Source of the DNA: JBFHIZ01 sp963666475
GTDB taxonomy: Bacteria; Bacillota; Clostridia; Lachnospirales; Lachnospiraceae
DNA: 64,000 nt
Direction: 5' to 3'
Assembly (NCBI GenBank): GCA_963666475.2
Contig: OY762821.2
Span: 434,001-498,000, forward strand
This document shows positions 53,371 to 62,110 of the stretch, in pieces. Every line of letters begins with the position of its first letter. Position 1 is the first letter of the stretch. The notes beneath the pieces are model-generated. The model saw only the letters and a program-made list of their open reading frames with translations, ran no database searches and was not told the DNA's origin. A program made the position numbers and the translations under genes.

Positions 53371-53730
53371 ATGAGACCAGTAAAAATTGTATGTGACCGA
53401 TGTGGAACAGAAATTATTGGAAATCCTAAAAAGATTTTCATCGAGGAAACAGAGAGAGAAAGTGGTGATTTTATACTTTCGAGACCTTTTGAAACATCAA
53501 AAATGGATTTTTGCGATAACTGCATAGGAGAATTAGCTAAGCAGATTATGTCTAAGGATGAATTAAGTAAAGAGGATAAAAAACCTACAGAGCGAAAAAA
53601 GATTGATCGTGGGAAATTGATGGCACTTAAAAATGCTGGATGGAAAGCAAAAGATATTGCGGACGAAATGGGTATCAGTGAAGGTACAGTGAATAACACA
53701 ATTTCCAAGATGAAAAAGGAACGATCATGA
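53371..53730 (+). CDS. Zinc-ribbon plus helix-turn-helix protein
   Basis: A 119-residue protein: N-terminal CDRCG and CDNCI pairs (about residues 8 and 50) that could bind zinc, and a C-terminal HTH of sigma-region-4 or RecT-like kind (LMALKNAGWKAKDIADEMGI, SEGTVNNTISKMKK). Probably a DNA-binding early regulator of the element. The last codons overlap the next gene by ATGA. Confidence 0.7.
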   Translation: MRPVKIVCDRCGTEIIGNPKKIFIEETERESGDFILSRPFETSKMDFCDNCIGELAKQIMSKDELSKEDKKPTERKKIDRGKLMALKNAGWKAKDIADEMGISEGTVNNTISKMKKERS

Positions 53731-54014
53731 TTGGGCAGAACTACATACCAATATCTGAAGAGATATATGAGGAAGCTTATAACGAAGCATTTAGTATCGG
53801 ATCTATTGAAAATCATGAAGTTGGATACCGGGCAGGAGATACAAAGTATATTGGTTCAGTAACACTGAAAGACAATTGGATCTTTGATTTTTACCGAGGA
53901 CCAGACGGAAGATATTGGCATGAAAGACGGAAGTGGAAAGACGGAAGGATTATTTCTGAAGAAGAAGCAATCTTCGGACACAAGATTAGGAGACCAGTAT
54001 GGAAAAAAGAATAA
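53727..54014 (+). CDS. Unknown phage protein, 95 residues
   Basis: Overlaps the preceding gene by four bases, so it is translationally coupled. The front part is acidic and aromatic (YIPISEEIYEEAYNEAF), the back part basic (WHERRKWKDGR). No family recognised. Confidence 0.65.
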   Translation: MIGQNYIPISEEIYEEAYNEAFSIGSIENHEVGYRAGDTKYIGSVTLKDNWIFDFYRGPDGRYWHERRKWKDGRIISEEEAIFGHKIRRPVWKKE

Positions 54015-54019
54015 AAAAA

Positions 54020-54067
54020 GAGCAGTGCTGCAAACACTACTCCGATCACGACTAAAACCGACTAAAA
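54020..54067 (+). other. Hairpin and tandem CGACTAAAA repeat before the Rep-like gene
   Basis: GAGCAGTG (54020-54027) can pair with CACTACTC (54035-54042); two copies of CGACTAAAA follow at 54049-54057 and 54059-54067. It lies in a 226-base gap before a HUH-type replication gene and might be part of an origin or a regulatory site. Speculative. Confidence 0.35.
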
Positions 54068-54111
54068 TTCTAACCGTTATTTTGTGAGTTAAGTATACCA
54101 AAATACGGATG

Positions 54112-54146
54112 AAAAAGCAAGAAAATCAAGGAATTCTTGCTTTTTT
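54112..54146 (+). terminator. Intrinsic terminator before the Rep-like gene
   Basis: AAAAAGCAAGAA pairs with TTCTTGCTTTTT around a 10-base loop and ends in T6. Confidence 0.8.
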
Positions 54147-54240
54147 AGAATCAACATTCATTAGACTTGTATCGACCTTGTAATAGATAGTAACAAGTCA
54201 ACGAAGAACAATTCTAAATCAGTACGAGGGATATAGCTAG

Positions 54241-55173
54241 ATGGGAAAAGTAAAAAAACATAGAGGGATGACATACATTCCATACGATTATGAAGCTGCA
54301 TTTAATAAACAGATCGAGACAATACATGAGTATTTCGTAGAGCAGATGATCAAAAATAAATTCAAATGCACTTATGCCTGTAAAGAGATTACTGCAGGAG
54401 AACAATTTGAAATAGAGATATATCCAGAATTTTCAAAATTATCTGATGTGCCTGAGAGTGGAAGAATCAAAAAAGATAATTCTTCTGCACAAAAGAATCT
54501 GAATGATAAAAATGCAAGGAAGTACGTGGAAAGACTTCTGAATCAAAATTTTGATACGTCAGACATTTGGATCACACTGACCTACAGTAACGGAGAGGAA
54601 CCTAAGAGCATGGAGGAAGCACTAAGGAACATGCAAAACTATATTCGGAGAATAAATTACCGAAGAGGAAAACGAGGATTACCTCCCGCAAAATATATTT
54701 ATATTACGGAGCACTCTCCGGATGAAGAGATAAGGTGGCATCATCATTTGGTTATGGATGGAATGCTGGATATGGATATGGTGGAAGCCACATGGAAGAA
54801 AGGAAGAAGAAACGAAACAAGACGTTTGGAAAAGGACGAATATGGTCTATCTGGAATGTCTCACTACATCACTAAGGAAAAAGACCGAAGAAAAGGTGAG
54901 AAAAGGTGGAATTCATCAACGAATCTTAAGCAGTTCCGAGTCCGGAAAGTATACCACAAGAAAAAAGGATCTTCAGGGAACTATAGTCTGGTAGGTAAGT
55001 TTGTAAATGAGATGGTAAAAGATTATGAAGTATTAAAAAAACAAATGTTATCTTGGTACCCATCCTGTGATTTTACAGCTGCAGAAGTGTATTTTAATGA
55101 TTTCAATGGAATGTTTTATATTCACACAAGGATGAAAAAGAGAAAGGAAGGTGAAAAGTATGCGCCAGGTTAA
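54241..55173 (+). CDS. Rolling-circle (HUH) replication-protein-like endonuclease
   Basis: A 310-residue protein with features of HUH Rep proteins: DIWITLTYSNGEEP (motif 1), a hydrophobic-flanked histidine cluster EIRWHHHLVMDG near residue 165 (HUH motif), and a later GMSHYITKEKDRRKGEKRW with the candidate nucleophilic Tyr near residue 204, as in phage and plasmid rolling-circle associated proteins. It would nick origin DNA of the element. The Shine-Dalgarno is modest (GAGGGAT). The next gene begins inside its 3' end. Family assignment is good, but activity untested. Confidence 0.72.
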   Translation: MGKVKKHRGMTYIPYDYEAAFNKQIETIHEYFVEQMIKNKFKCTYACKEITAGEQFEIEIYPEFSKLSDVPESGRIKKDNSSAQKNLNDKNARKYVERLLNQNFDTSDIWITLTYSNGEEPKSMEEALRNMQNYIRRINYRRGKRGLPPAKYIYITEHSPDEEIRWHHHLVMDGMLDMDMVEATWKKGRRNETRRLEKDEYGLSGMSHYITKEKDRRKGEKRWNSSTNLKQFRVRKVYHKKKGSSGNYSLVGKFVNEMVKDYEVLKKQMLSWYPSCDFTAAEVYFNDFNGMFYIHTRMKKRKEGEKYAPG

Positions 55174-55597
55174 CTTGTATGTAGAGCAGACGAATAAAGC
55201 AATTAATCCACAAGACGGAGTATATGGATACGTGCTGGAATTTCTTCGGGAAGAAAAAGATTCGATTAAGAAAGAGGATTACAAGATGATAAAGGACTCT
55301 ACTGCTCATCAGACTGAGTTGATCGCTATAGCGGAGGCATTAAGTCGTTTAACCGAGCAATGCCATGTAACGATATTTTCAGCACATGGGTTTTATAAAG
55401 CTGCTTTGATCCGAAAGTGGATTATAAAATGGCAGCAGTCGGGATGGAAGAACGCAAAAGGGGAGCCAGTAGCTAATCAAAAAGAGTGGGAAAAGTTAAT
55501 TGTTGAATTGGCTCGGCATTCAGTAATTACTGGTTCTATTGGGGAACACCCATATTCAAAACATATGTTAGAAAAAATGAGAAAAATGGAGGGATAA
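55160..55597 (+). CDS. RNase HI-fold protein lacking catalytic residues
   Basis: A 145-residue protein with an RNase HI-like order: N-terminal strand QVNLYVEQTNK, HQTELIAIAEALSRL with the conserved Glu, VTIFSAHGFY where TDS is expected, KWIIKWQQSGWKNAKGEPVA like the substrate-handle region, and GEHPYSKHMLEKM in place of the terminal H...N..D. Three of four acidic catalytic residues appear lost, so I think it binds nucleic acid hybrids without cutting. ATG 55160 follows AAGGAAGG and overlaps the Rep-like gene by 14 bases, so the two are coupled. Confidence 0.7.
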   Translation: MRQVNLYVEQTNKAINPQDGVYGYVLEFLREEKDSIKKEDYKMIKDSTAHQTELIAIAEALSRLTEQCHVTIFSAHGFYKAALIRKWIIKWQQSGWKNAKGEPVANQKEWEKLIVELARHSVITGSIGEHPYSKHMLEKMRKMEG

Positions 55598-55600
55598 GAA

Positions 55601-56089
55601 ATGGCATTATTTGAGAAATTTGGAGAGTTTAACACGAAGGAGGAGCTTGATCAGAAAGCTTTGGAGCTTAGAACAGCAAGGGATGTGGACGGAATAAAGG
55701 TGCTTGCAGCGGAAAATGGAATTCCGGAAGCATACGTAGATTTATTTACATCATATGAAATCGATTTTCTTTCAGATACGGTAACTGTAGCAATTGGGAA
55801 AATCGAAGTAGAGGCGAAAGAGATGAAGATCGAAGGAATTATTGTTGACTGGTTGGAATATATTAAAAGTCGATGTTTTGAAATGCCTGCTATGGCGATC
55901 GCAGTAAGAAGAAAAGACAGATCTTTAAAAGGAGCCATTGCAGCAATATTGAAAGCGAGTTCTGATCAACGTTATGACATGGATGCAGATATTGTGAAAC
56001 TGGCCGGACTTGGTACACAAAGAATCTCTTTAGGGATGCCAGGGAGTGCTGAAGTTAAAAGAATCATCACAAAGTATTATACGCGATAG
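55601..56089 (+). CDS. Unknown phage protein, 162 residues
   Basis: Begins MALFEKFGEFNTKEELDQKA and ends KRIITKYYTR. It appears fully soluble and mixed alpha/beta, with a middle part about a WLEYIKSRCFEMPAMAIAVR segment. Similar proteins occur in phages of anaerobes between replication and PcfJ genes; I do not know a function. It lies three bases after the RNase H-like gene. Confidence 0.65.
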   Translation: MALFEKFGEFNTKEELDQKALELRTARDVDGIKVLAAENGIPEAYVDLFTSYEIDFLSDTVTVAIGKIEVEAKEMKIEGIIVDWLEYIKSRCFEMPAMAIAVRRKDRSLKGAIAAILKASSDQRYDMDADIVKLAGLGTQRISLGMPGSAEVKRIITKYYTR

Positions 56090-56097
56090 GAGGACAT

Positions 56098-56691
56098 ATG
56101 ATTGCATATAAAGGTTTTGATAAGAACTTATCCTGTAGAGGACATAAATTCCAAGAAGGAATCATCAATAAAACAGAGGAAGCACGATGTGTCTCCTGCG
56201 GATTCCATTGCGCGGAAAATCCATTAGACTGCCTATCCTATTATCCGGATATGAAAAACAGTGTGTACTATGTAGTGTCGGCCGGAGGAGACATTCATGA
56301 GGATGGATCCGATACCAAGCTTTCCTGTACGGAATTGTCTTTGGTTCGAAAGCTAAGCATTGAAGATTTTGTAAAACATGCGTTGATATTTATCGCAAAA
56401 CATCCGAACCGATCATATGAAAAATTCAGTAGAGTACAAAACAAAAAAGGAGAGGCAAGGAGTGATTTTGTCATTGTGAGGGGAAAGAATCCAGTGGCAG
56501 CAGGACAAAAAGGTACCGTACTTGGATTGGTTCAAGAATATGTAGATTCCAAAGAGATCCGTGCCATCAATGTTATTTTAGTAGATGGAGAAGAGATCCT
56601 TGAAGACACTTTTTACAACATTGAAGGGAGGATGGTAAAACATGGAAAAAAGCAAACTCGAAAAGCTTCGAACACTAAATGCCACGCGTGA
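56098..56691 (+). CDS. Unknown phage protein with conserved Cys-rich front (DUF7666-like)
   Basis: A 197-residue protein: MIAYKGFDKNLSCRGHKFQE, CVSCGFHCAENPLDCLSYYP and AGGDIHEDGSDTKLSCTELS form the conserved N-terminal module seen in many phage proteins of unknown function. The C-terminal 60 residues are basic and more variable. AGGAGG precedes the ATG. It overlaps the PcfJ-like gene by 50 bases. Confidence 0.68.
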   Translation: MIAYKGFDKNLSCRGHKFQEGIINKTEEARCVSCGFHCAENPLDCLSYYPDMKNSVYYVVSAGGDIHEDGSDTKLSCTELSLVRKLSIEDFVKHALIFIAKHPNRSYEKFSRVQNKKGEARSDFVIVRGKNPVAAGQKGTVLGLVQEYVDSKEIRAINVILVDGEEILEDTFYNIEGRMVKHGKKQTRKASNTKCHA

Positions 56692-58804
56692 AATGATTGC
56701 ACATGCCAGAACCATGGAAAGCAAAGATGTCGGAATTGGATGGAGTAATCGAAAAGTAACGGCTTATGAGTATGGTTTATTCATGCGCTGCCAACAGCTG
56801 TCTGGGATTTTGAAGATCGCTATCTTCCTTGCAAAGGATCTTATCGCAGGGAAAAAGAAACCCATGTACGAAGTATTTATCAATCCGGAGGCAGGAGAGT
56901 TTCTGACAAGGGACATGGGAAACAATGACATGTACTGGAGAGCTGCCAAGTTGGATATGTTGGACTGGCCAGAATATGTATATCATTCTTTCAAGAAAAA
57001 AGCGTGGATCAATCAGTCAGGCAATAACCATATCACTAGAGAGCTAAAAACTAAGCGTGGAGGATACGAAGGAATTTTGGAGTATCAGCTGAGTATTAGA
57101 AAAGATGAGTTAAAGGAAAGGCACCGAAGAGAAACAGGACCGTGGGATGCGCAAATGGATCGAGTGCCAGAACTTCCAAAAGACTTTAAAGCATGGGCGG
57201 TAAAGCAAGGGAATCCGGAAAACTTCATTTTTTATGAGTACAAAGCGAGTGGAGCAAAGATGGGGTATTGTAGCTATTGTGAAAAGGATGTCTCGATTAA
57301 AGATCCAAAGCATGGAAAAGAAGGCATTTGTCCTTCCTGTGGACGAAAGATCACATATAAATCATCTGGAAAAATAAAAAGACTGAGCACGAGGAAACAC
57401 GACGTACAGATCATTCAGCCAATATCGGGCGGTGGATACGTGATCAGAGTCTTTGAAACCGAAAGATACTACCAAGAAAGTGATTATCGAAACCCCAAAA
57501 ATTATATACACGAGTATGGTCGTGCCATTTGTGAGAATGGATTGATCGAGAAATACTACTACGAGCTATACAAGAATCAATACAATCGTTGGGTTAAAAC
57601 CTCATACTACGGATATTACTCGAATTATACAAACGTAAAAGGAAGAGTCTATACAAGGAACCTGTATTTGCTTGAAAAGAACGTGCTAAAAACTTCGGCT
57701 ATGCCTATTATGATCAGAAAGAATCCGAATTTAAACTGTGAACGATTCGCTGGAATGGAAAGCGAGTCGCCGGCACTTGAAAAAGTAGTAAAAGCAGGGC
57801 TCAATGAACTTGCCAGAGACATGATGGAAGGGAATGTTCGCATTAATCGCGGGTCGTCCGGAGAACTTTCAAAAATCCTTTCAATTGATCACGCAAGACT
57901 CAAAAGACTAAGGGAAATGGATGGTGGAGCGGTAGCTTTGGAATGGTTACAAAGAGAAAAACAAGAAGACACCATGTATAGCGACGATCTCATTCGTTTT
58001 TTAAGCAGCGAACAACTAACAAGGGATAGTATTAATTTCATTATGGATCGAATGAGTGTATTAAAAATCGTGAATTACTTAAAGAAACAACAGGAATTAA
58101 CCAAAGAAACTCTAAGACAAGTAATTACTACATGGAAAGACTATTTGAACATGGCAAAAAAAGCAAAAATGGATGTAAAAAACGAGCTGATCTATAAACC
58201 TAAGAACTTAAGACAAAGTCATGCAGAAGTAATCAAAATCATTGAGACCAAACATATTAAGGAGTTGGAAAAGGAAACCAAGAAAAAGTTTCCAAAGGTA
58301 AATACCAACTGCAAGATTCTTTCAAAATATGAGTGGGGAAATGAGAAATACACGATCATCGCACCAAAAGGAATTGAGGATATCATAACGGAGGGGATCA
58401 CGCTTAGGCACTGCATACACACATGTGATTATTACTTCGAACGAATCCAAACGAAAGAAACGTATCTGATGTTCTTAAGGAGAACCGGAGAAGAAGACAC
58501 ACCATACTATACATTAGAGATAGAACCTTCCGGAAACATCCGGCAAAAACGAACCTTAGGAGATAATCAGAACAAAGATTTCGAAGAGGCGGTACCTTTC
58601 ATCAAAGAATGGCAAAAAGTAATTTCTAAAAGGCTTACCGAGGAAGACAAAGCTCTTGGAAAGATCAGTAATGAAATGAGAAAAAAAGAATTGGCCGTTC
58701 TCTACAAAGAAGATAAACGAATATGGAACGGTCCACTACAAGGACAATCATTGGCAGCAGTTTTAGAAGCCGACTTTATGGAAGTATTAGAAGCGGTAGG
58801 ATAG
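56642..58804 (+). CDS. PcfJ-like protein
   Basis: A 720-residue protein. Front part unknown, with a zinc-finger-like CSYCEKD...CPSCGRK near residues 208-232. The C-terminal third holds the PcfJ signature: ITEGITLRHCIHTCDYYFER near 585, YLMFLRR, PYYTLEIEPSGNIRQKRT. PcfJ was first found on conjugative plasmid pCF10 and occurs in many phages of Firmicutes; its role is not established. It starts inside the previous gene, with GGGAGG 11 bases upstream, and is the largest gene of this part. Confidence 0.8.
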   Translation: MEKSKLEKLRTLNATREMIAHARTMESKDVGIGWSNRKVTAYEYGLFMRCQQLSGILKIAIFLAKDLIAGKKKPMYEVFINPEAGEFLTRDMGNNDMYWRAAKLDMLDWPEYVYHSFKKKAWINQSGNNHITRELKTKRGGYEGILEYQLSIRKDELKERHRRETGPWDAQMDRVPELPKDFKAWAVKQGNPENFIFYEYKASGAKMGYCSYCEKDVSIKDPKHGKEGICPSCGRKITYKSSGKIKRLSTRKHDVQIIQPISGGGYVIRVFETERYYQESDYRNPKNYIHEYGRAICENGLIEKYYYELYKNQYNRWVKTSYYGYYSNYTNVKGRVYTRNLYLLEKNVLKTSAMPIMIRKNPNLNCERFAGMESESPALEKVVKAGLNELARDMMEGNVRINRGSSGELSKILSIDHARLKRLREMDGGAVALEWLQREKQEDTMYSDDLIRFLSSEQLTRDSINFIMDRMSVLKIVNYLKKQQELTKETLRQVITTWKDYLNMAKKAKMDVKNELIYKPKNLRQSHAEVIKIIETKHIKELEKETKKKFPKVNTNCKILSKYEWGNEKYTIIAPKGIEDIITEGITLRHCIHTCDYYFERIQTKETYLMFLRRTGEEDTPYYTLEIEPSGNIRQKRTLGDNQNKDFEEAVPFIKEWQKVISKRLTEEDKALGKISNEMRKKELAVLYKEDKRIWNGPLQGQSLAAVLEADFMEVLEAVG

Positions 58805-58812
58805 GAGGATAA

Positions 58813-60018
58813 ATGGAAGGACAAATCACACTGGACCAGTGGCAGCAATGGAAAGAAGAGATCCGTCAAAAGCTGCAGAGCACGGTCGACAATTTTGTTT
58901 TCCTTGGGTACCGGATGAAACAGATTCGGGACACCGAGGCATACAAGCAAGACGGATGCTCCAGCATCACGGAGTGGGCAAAACAGGAATATGGACTCTC
59001 AAAATCAGACGTATCAAGATTCATTGCAATCAACGATCGATTTTCAAAGGATGGAGATAGCCTGGAACTCCGAGAAGAGTTCAGAGGACTTGGGAGTTCC
59101 AAGCTTAGTGAAATGCTTTCTCTTCCGGAAAGCGATTACGGAATGATCAACGAGAAAACATCGATTGCAGACATTCGAGATCTCAAACGATTCAATAACC
59201 AAGAACCAGAAGAAGACAAACTGGTGGATATTGAACTTGATCCAATACAAAAGTGTATTGAGGATTATTTCTCGGACCAAGGAAAACATGACATGTTAAA
59301 TAACGTCATGAACCTGATCTTCGATGGAGAAAATGAAGAAAAGTATAAAGAAGCTTGTGAAGAAATGAATCCGACGGAGCATGGAACACACATGAAAGGA
59401 TTGATCATGATGTCCATGCAGGACTTTTCAAGCGGAGTCAAAGTTAAATCTATGATGAAGACAGAAGTCGACTCTTTATCCTGGAGCGTTTTCTTAAATA
59501 TTGTATTCGAGATCTATTCATATCCAACTGACGAGCCTGGTAAAACAGATTTTTGGTGTCAATATTATGGTCCACTACCGGAAGAAGAGAAAAAAGAGAT
59601 AAAAAAGGTCGAGGAACCGAAAAAAGAGCCTTCGAAACCGGTTCAAAAAGAGGTCAAAAAAGAATCTTCAAAAACACCTGCCAACACCAGTAAATACTCG
59701 AGTTGCGACGTCGCAACTACACCTGAAAAAATGGTGGAAAAAGAGGAAGAAAACGAAGAAAATGTGGACGAGTTTACGGAGTTCTCGGAGACCATAAAAA
59801 GAGAGCAGAAAAATATCGAAGAAGAAATCGATATTGAAGAACTTCCACCGATTAGCGACGAACTAAAAGAGGCACGTAGATTGGCAGATACAATTGTCAC
59901 AATATTGGCAGCAGACCATATTGAAGAAAAGGATATTTGGAGAGTGAAATCTCAATGCAAAATTATATTAAATGTGATGGATGAGCTAATAGAAATGGAG
60001 GAAGAGAAATGTCAATAA
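58813..60018 (+). CDS. Phage protein with DUF3102-like N-terminus
   Basis: A 401-residue protein. Residues 20-80 (FVFLGYRMKQIRDTEAYKQD, SSITEWAKQEYGLSKSDVSR) resemble the HTH-containing domain of DUF3102/ParB-accessory-like phage proteins; the middle is acidic; residues 250-310 are Lys/Glu/Pro-rich and probably unstructured; the end is helical. Perhaps a DNA-binding replication or partition protein. GGAGG precedes the ATG and the next gene starts inside its 3' end. Confidence 0.68.
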   Translation: MEGQITLDQWQQWKEEIRQKLQSTVDNFVFLGYRMKQIRDTEAYKQDGCSSITEWAKQEYGLSKSDVSRFIAINDRFSKDGDSLELREEFRGLGSSKLSEMLSLPESDYGMINEKTSIADIRDLKRFNNQEPEEDKLVDIELDPIQKCIEDYFSDQGKHDMLNNVMNLIFDGENEEKYKEACEEMNPTEHGTHMKGLIMMSMQDFSSGVKVKSMMKTEVDSLSWSVFLNIVFEIYSYPTDEPGKTDFWCQYYGPLPEEEKKEIKKVEEPKKEPSKPVQKEVKKESSKTPANTSKYSSCDVATTPEKMVEKEEENEENVDEFTEFSETIKREQKNIEEEIDIEELPPISDELKEARRLADTIVTILAADHIEEKDIWRVKSQCKIILNVMDELIEMEEEKCQ

Positions 60019-60185
60019 TGGAAGCATTACAAGAACAGCTGGAACAGGAGAAGAATAACTGTAAAGATTGTGAAGACCGGGAGCATAGCGAGATGTGCAA
60101 CTGCTGTGGAACTGGTGGAATCATCACAGATCTAGAATTGGAAATATCGGAATGCACGAATATGGAGGATGAAAAATGCAAATAA
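60009..60185 (+). CDS. Small Cys-rich protein, 58 residues
   Basis: Starts at ATG 60009 inside the previous gene with GGAGGAAG before it, and ends inside the next gene. The cysteines CKDCEDREHSEMCNCCGTGG resemble a small zinc-binding knuckle. Function unknown. The overlapping starts and good binding site support it as a real gene. Confidence 0.6.
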   Translation: MSIMEALQEQLEQEKNNCKDCEDREHSEMCNCCGTGGIITDLELEISECTNMEDEKCK

Positions 60186-60535
60186 CTGGAGAATGCATGT
60201 ACTGTGGCCAGATGGTTACAGTATCCGTTGACGAAAATTCAACAAATGAGGATGTCAGAAAAGAAGCCACCTTTAATTGTAGTTGTGAAAAAGCAAAGGA
60301 TTACACAAAAAAACAAAAATCCATTGAAAAAGTGAAAAACAAGATAGAAGAGATCTTTCCGGCGCATGAAGATATTCAAATGATCCTAAATCATTCAGTA
60401 GAATCTATACTTCGAGGAATGGTTGAAAAAGTCACCATCAGCCAAGGAACGACCAAAGCGGTTCTTTCAATTAATGGAAAAGGAGAGATCAAAGTCGAAA
60501 AGACAAGAACGTTGAAGGAGGGTCAAACGATTTGA
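60176..60535 (+). CDS. Unknown phage protein with N-terminal CxxC pairs, 119 residues
   Basis: CMYCGQMV and CSCEKAKD in the first 45 residues suggest a zinc site; the rest is basic and helical (KSIEKVKNKIEEIF) with a beta-rich end (TTKAVLSINGKGEIKVEKT). GGAGG precedes the ATG. Common in this kind of phage; no function known. Confidence 0.65.
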   Translation: MQITGECMYCGQMVTVSVDENSTNEDVRKEATFNCSCEKAKDYTKKQKSIEKVKNKIEEIFPAHEDIQMILNHSVESILRGMVEKVTISQGTTKAVLSINGKGEIKVEKTRTLKEGQTI

Positions 60536-60843
60536 AGTCGATTATTCAGCAGGATTCCGGAGAATGTTTGCTCTGCACAATGGAAGGCAATTATGAATAC
60601 CATGAAATACTTGAGGAGCATCATCCATTTGGAGGTAGAGCAAACAGAAAAATTTCGGATAAGTTTGGGCTTAAAGGAAACCTATGCTTGAAACATCATC
60701 GAGGTGACATCAACGGAAATAAAGAGGCAGTGCATCACAATAGAGAAAACGATCTAAAGTTGAAACGTTATTTTCAAGAGATCTTTGAGAAGACGCATAC
60801 CAGAGAAGAGTTCCGAAGCATCTTCGGGAAAAGCTGGTTATAG
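60532..60843 (+). CDS. HNH/NinG-like small nuclease-like protein
   Basis: A 103-residue protein starting with TTG 60532 (GGAGGG nine bases before), overlapping the previous stop. CLLC near residue 13, then HHPFGGRANRKISDKFGLKG, LCLKHHRGDINGNKEAVHHN: the Cys/His layout of HNH-fold phage proteins of the NinG or DUF968 sort, which process recombination intermediates. Nuclease activity is inferred. Confidence 0.65.
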   Translation: MKSIIQQDSGECLLCTMEGNYEYHEILEEHHPFGGRANRKISDKFGLKGNLCLKHHRGDINGNKEAVHHNRENDLKLKRYFQEIFEKTHTREEFRSIFGKSWL

Positions 60844-60855
60844 GAGGGAACGAAT

Positions 60856-61194
60856 ATGTTTACAGGATTAAGAGATAAAAATGGAAGGCCCATCACAGTG
60901 GGAGATAAAACACGGCTGATTTTGCCAACTGGAGAAGAACGGTTATTTGATGTTTGTTTTAAGACAGTAAAGCGAACAGTTAAATGTCATCCTGATTTTT
61001 ATGATCTATACGCAGAAGTTGAAATCACGGGAGTTGTATTTTGTTGGGATGGTTATGATTTATTTCCTTGTGTAGATAAAGATGGAGTGTCGGATGTAAC
61101 AAAAATGGAAGTGATCCAAAAAACTCAAGAAGAGAAAGACTATGAAGATGAACAAAGATTTTTAGATAACATGAGTGATTATGGATATTACTAG
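60856..61194 (+). CDS. Unknown phage protein (YopX-like), 112 residues
   Basis: MFTGLRDKNGRPITVGDKTR, then a beta-rich core ending EITGVVFCWDGYDLFPC and an acidic tail. The start resembles YopX-family proteins of Gram-positive phages, whose function is unknown. GGAGGG precedes the ATG. A gap of 121 bases follows, holding only the hairpin at 61276-61299. Confidence 0.6.
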   Translation: MFTGLRDKNGRPITVGDKTRLILPTGEERLFDVCFKTVKRTVKCHPDFYDLYAEVEITGVVFCWDGYDLFPCVDKDGVSDVTKMEVIQKTQEEKDYEDEQRFLDNMSDYGYY

Positions 61195-61275
61195 AATAAC
61201 GGTTGAAACACCTTAAGAAACCAAGTACACGCTAATTCATAATATGTCACAGTATTATAAGCCATGATTGTAAAT

Positions 61276-61299
61276 CCGGGAAGATTGGTCTCTTCCCGG
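61276..61299 (+). promoter_or_regulatory. Hairpin directly before the ribosome binding site of the 61316 gene
   Basis: CCGGGAAGA pairs with TCTTCCCGG around a 6-base loop; AGAAAGGAA and the start codon follow immediately. No T-run follows, so it is not a terminator. A similar arrangement precedes the gene at 62111. Confidence 0.6.
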
Positions 61300-61315
61300 G
61301 TAGAAAGGAACTAAC

Positions 61316-62059
61316 ATGAATTTGGAACAAGTAATTCAGGAAACAATAGAGAAGAAATTACAGGAAGGAATAATTGAGAAAGCAATCGGAGAAAGCATTG
61401 AAAAAGCAGTGAATGCTGTGTTTGAAAATATGTGCGGATATGGTGGTGAAATAAGAAAAACAATAAAAGAGAAAGTGGAGAGCGTAATGATTCCATATCT
61501 TGAAAATCACGACTATAGCGAATATATCTTGAAACTGGATACGGTATTATCAGACGTCCTCACGAGAGTAACATCGGACAATCGGAAGATACTAACCAAC
61601 TTTGCAACATTAATGCCTGTGGCGAAACTAGAAAATGTTTCAGTAGAAGATATTTTTGAAAAATGGAAAGAATATGTTGCGGATCATCTGGAAAGAGATA
61701 ATTTGGAAGTTTGCTTTGATGATGAGTACTCATATTATCCGGTAGAAGTAACCTGTAGGTTAGAAGACGATACAATTCGTAATTGGTCAAGTTTTAAATA
61801 CAAAAAAATTGTTATGGAGTGCGAGGCACAAAAAGATCTTAATGTAACGTTAGAATTGTCACGGTTTGGGAATAAAGAAAATTGGAATGTAAGAGGAATT
61901 GGTGAAGTCACATACCAATCCTTGAGATTATTAAATTCATTCGAAGTATTTGTTCTAAGTCTTCAGCAAGCATATACACCAATTGAAATCGAAGATGAAT
62001 ATCAAGAAATAGAAGGAGAGGTTGATCCAAAACTTGAACCTGAGTGCACAGTAGAATAA
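61316..62059 (+). CDS. Unknown acidic phage protein, 247 residues
   Basis: Front helices rich in EKAIGESIEKAV-type heptads (residues 1-55), then a mixed alpha/beta part and an acidic end (IEIEDEYQEIEGEVDPKLEP). No membrane segment, no known family. Start ATG 61316 with AAAGGAA behind a stem-loop. Confidence 0.65.
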   Translation: MNLEQVIQETIEKKLQEGIIEKAIGESIEKAVNAVFENMCGYGGEIRKTIKEKVESVMIPYLENHDYSEYILKLDTVLSDVLTRVTSDNRKILTNFATLMPVAKLENVSVEDIFEKWKEYVADHLERDNLEVCFDDEYSYYPVEVTCRLEDDTIRNWSSFKYKKIVMECEAQKDLNVTLELSRFGNKENWNVRGIGEVTYQSLRLLNSFEVFVLSLQQAYTPIEIEDEYQEIEGEVDPKLEPECTVE

Positions 62060-62078
62060 ATGGCAGCAGTATTGAAGT

Positions 62079-62098
62079 CCAGGAGCGATACTCCTGGA
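62079..62098 (+). promoter_or_regulatory. Hairpin directly before the ribosome binding site of the 62111 gene
   Basis: CCAGGAG pairs with CTCCTGG around CGATA (a flanking T-A adds a pair), followed by AGAAAGGAA and the ATG. Same layout as 61276-61299 but a different stem sequence. Confidence 0.6.
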
Positions 62099-62110
62099 AG
62101 AAAGGAAATA

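Noticed and set aside
55601..56089. The 162-residue phage protein as an anti-CRISPR or as PcfK, the named partner of PcfJ.
   Set aside because: The sequence shows none of the PcfK-like features I know and no other direct support; position next to PcfJ is not enough.
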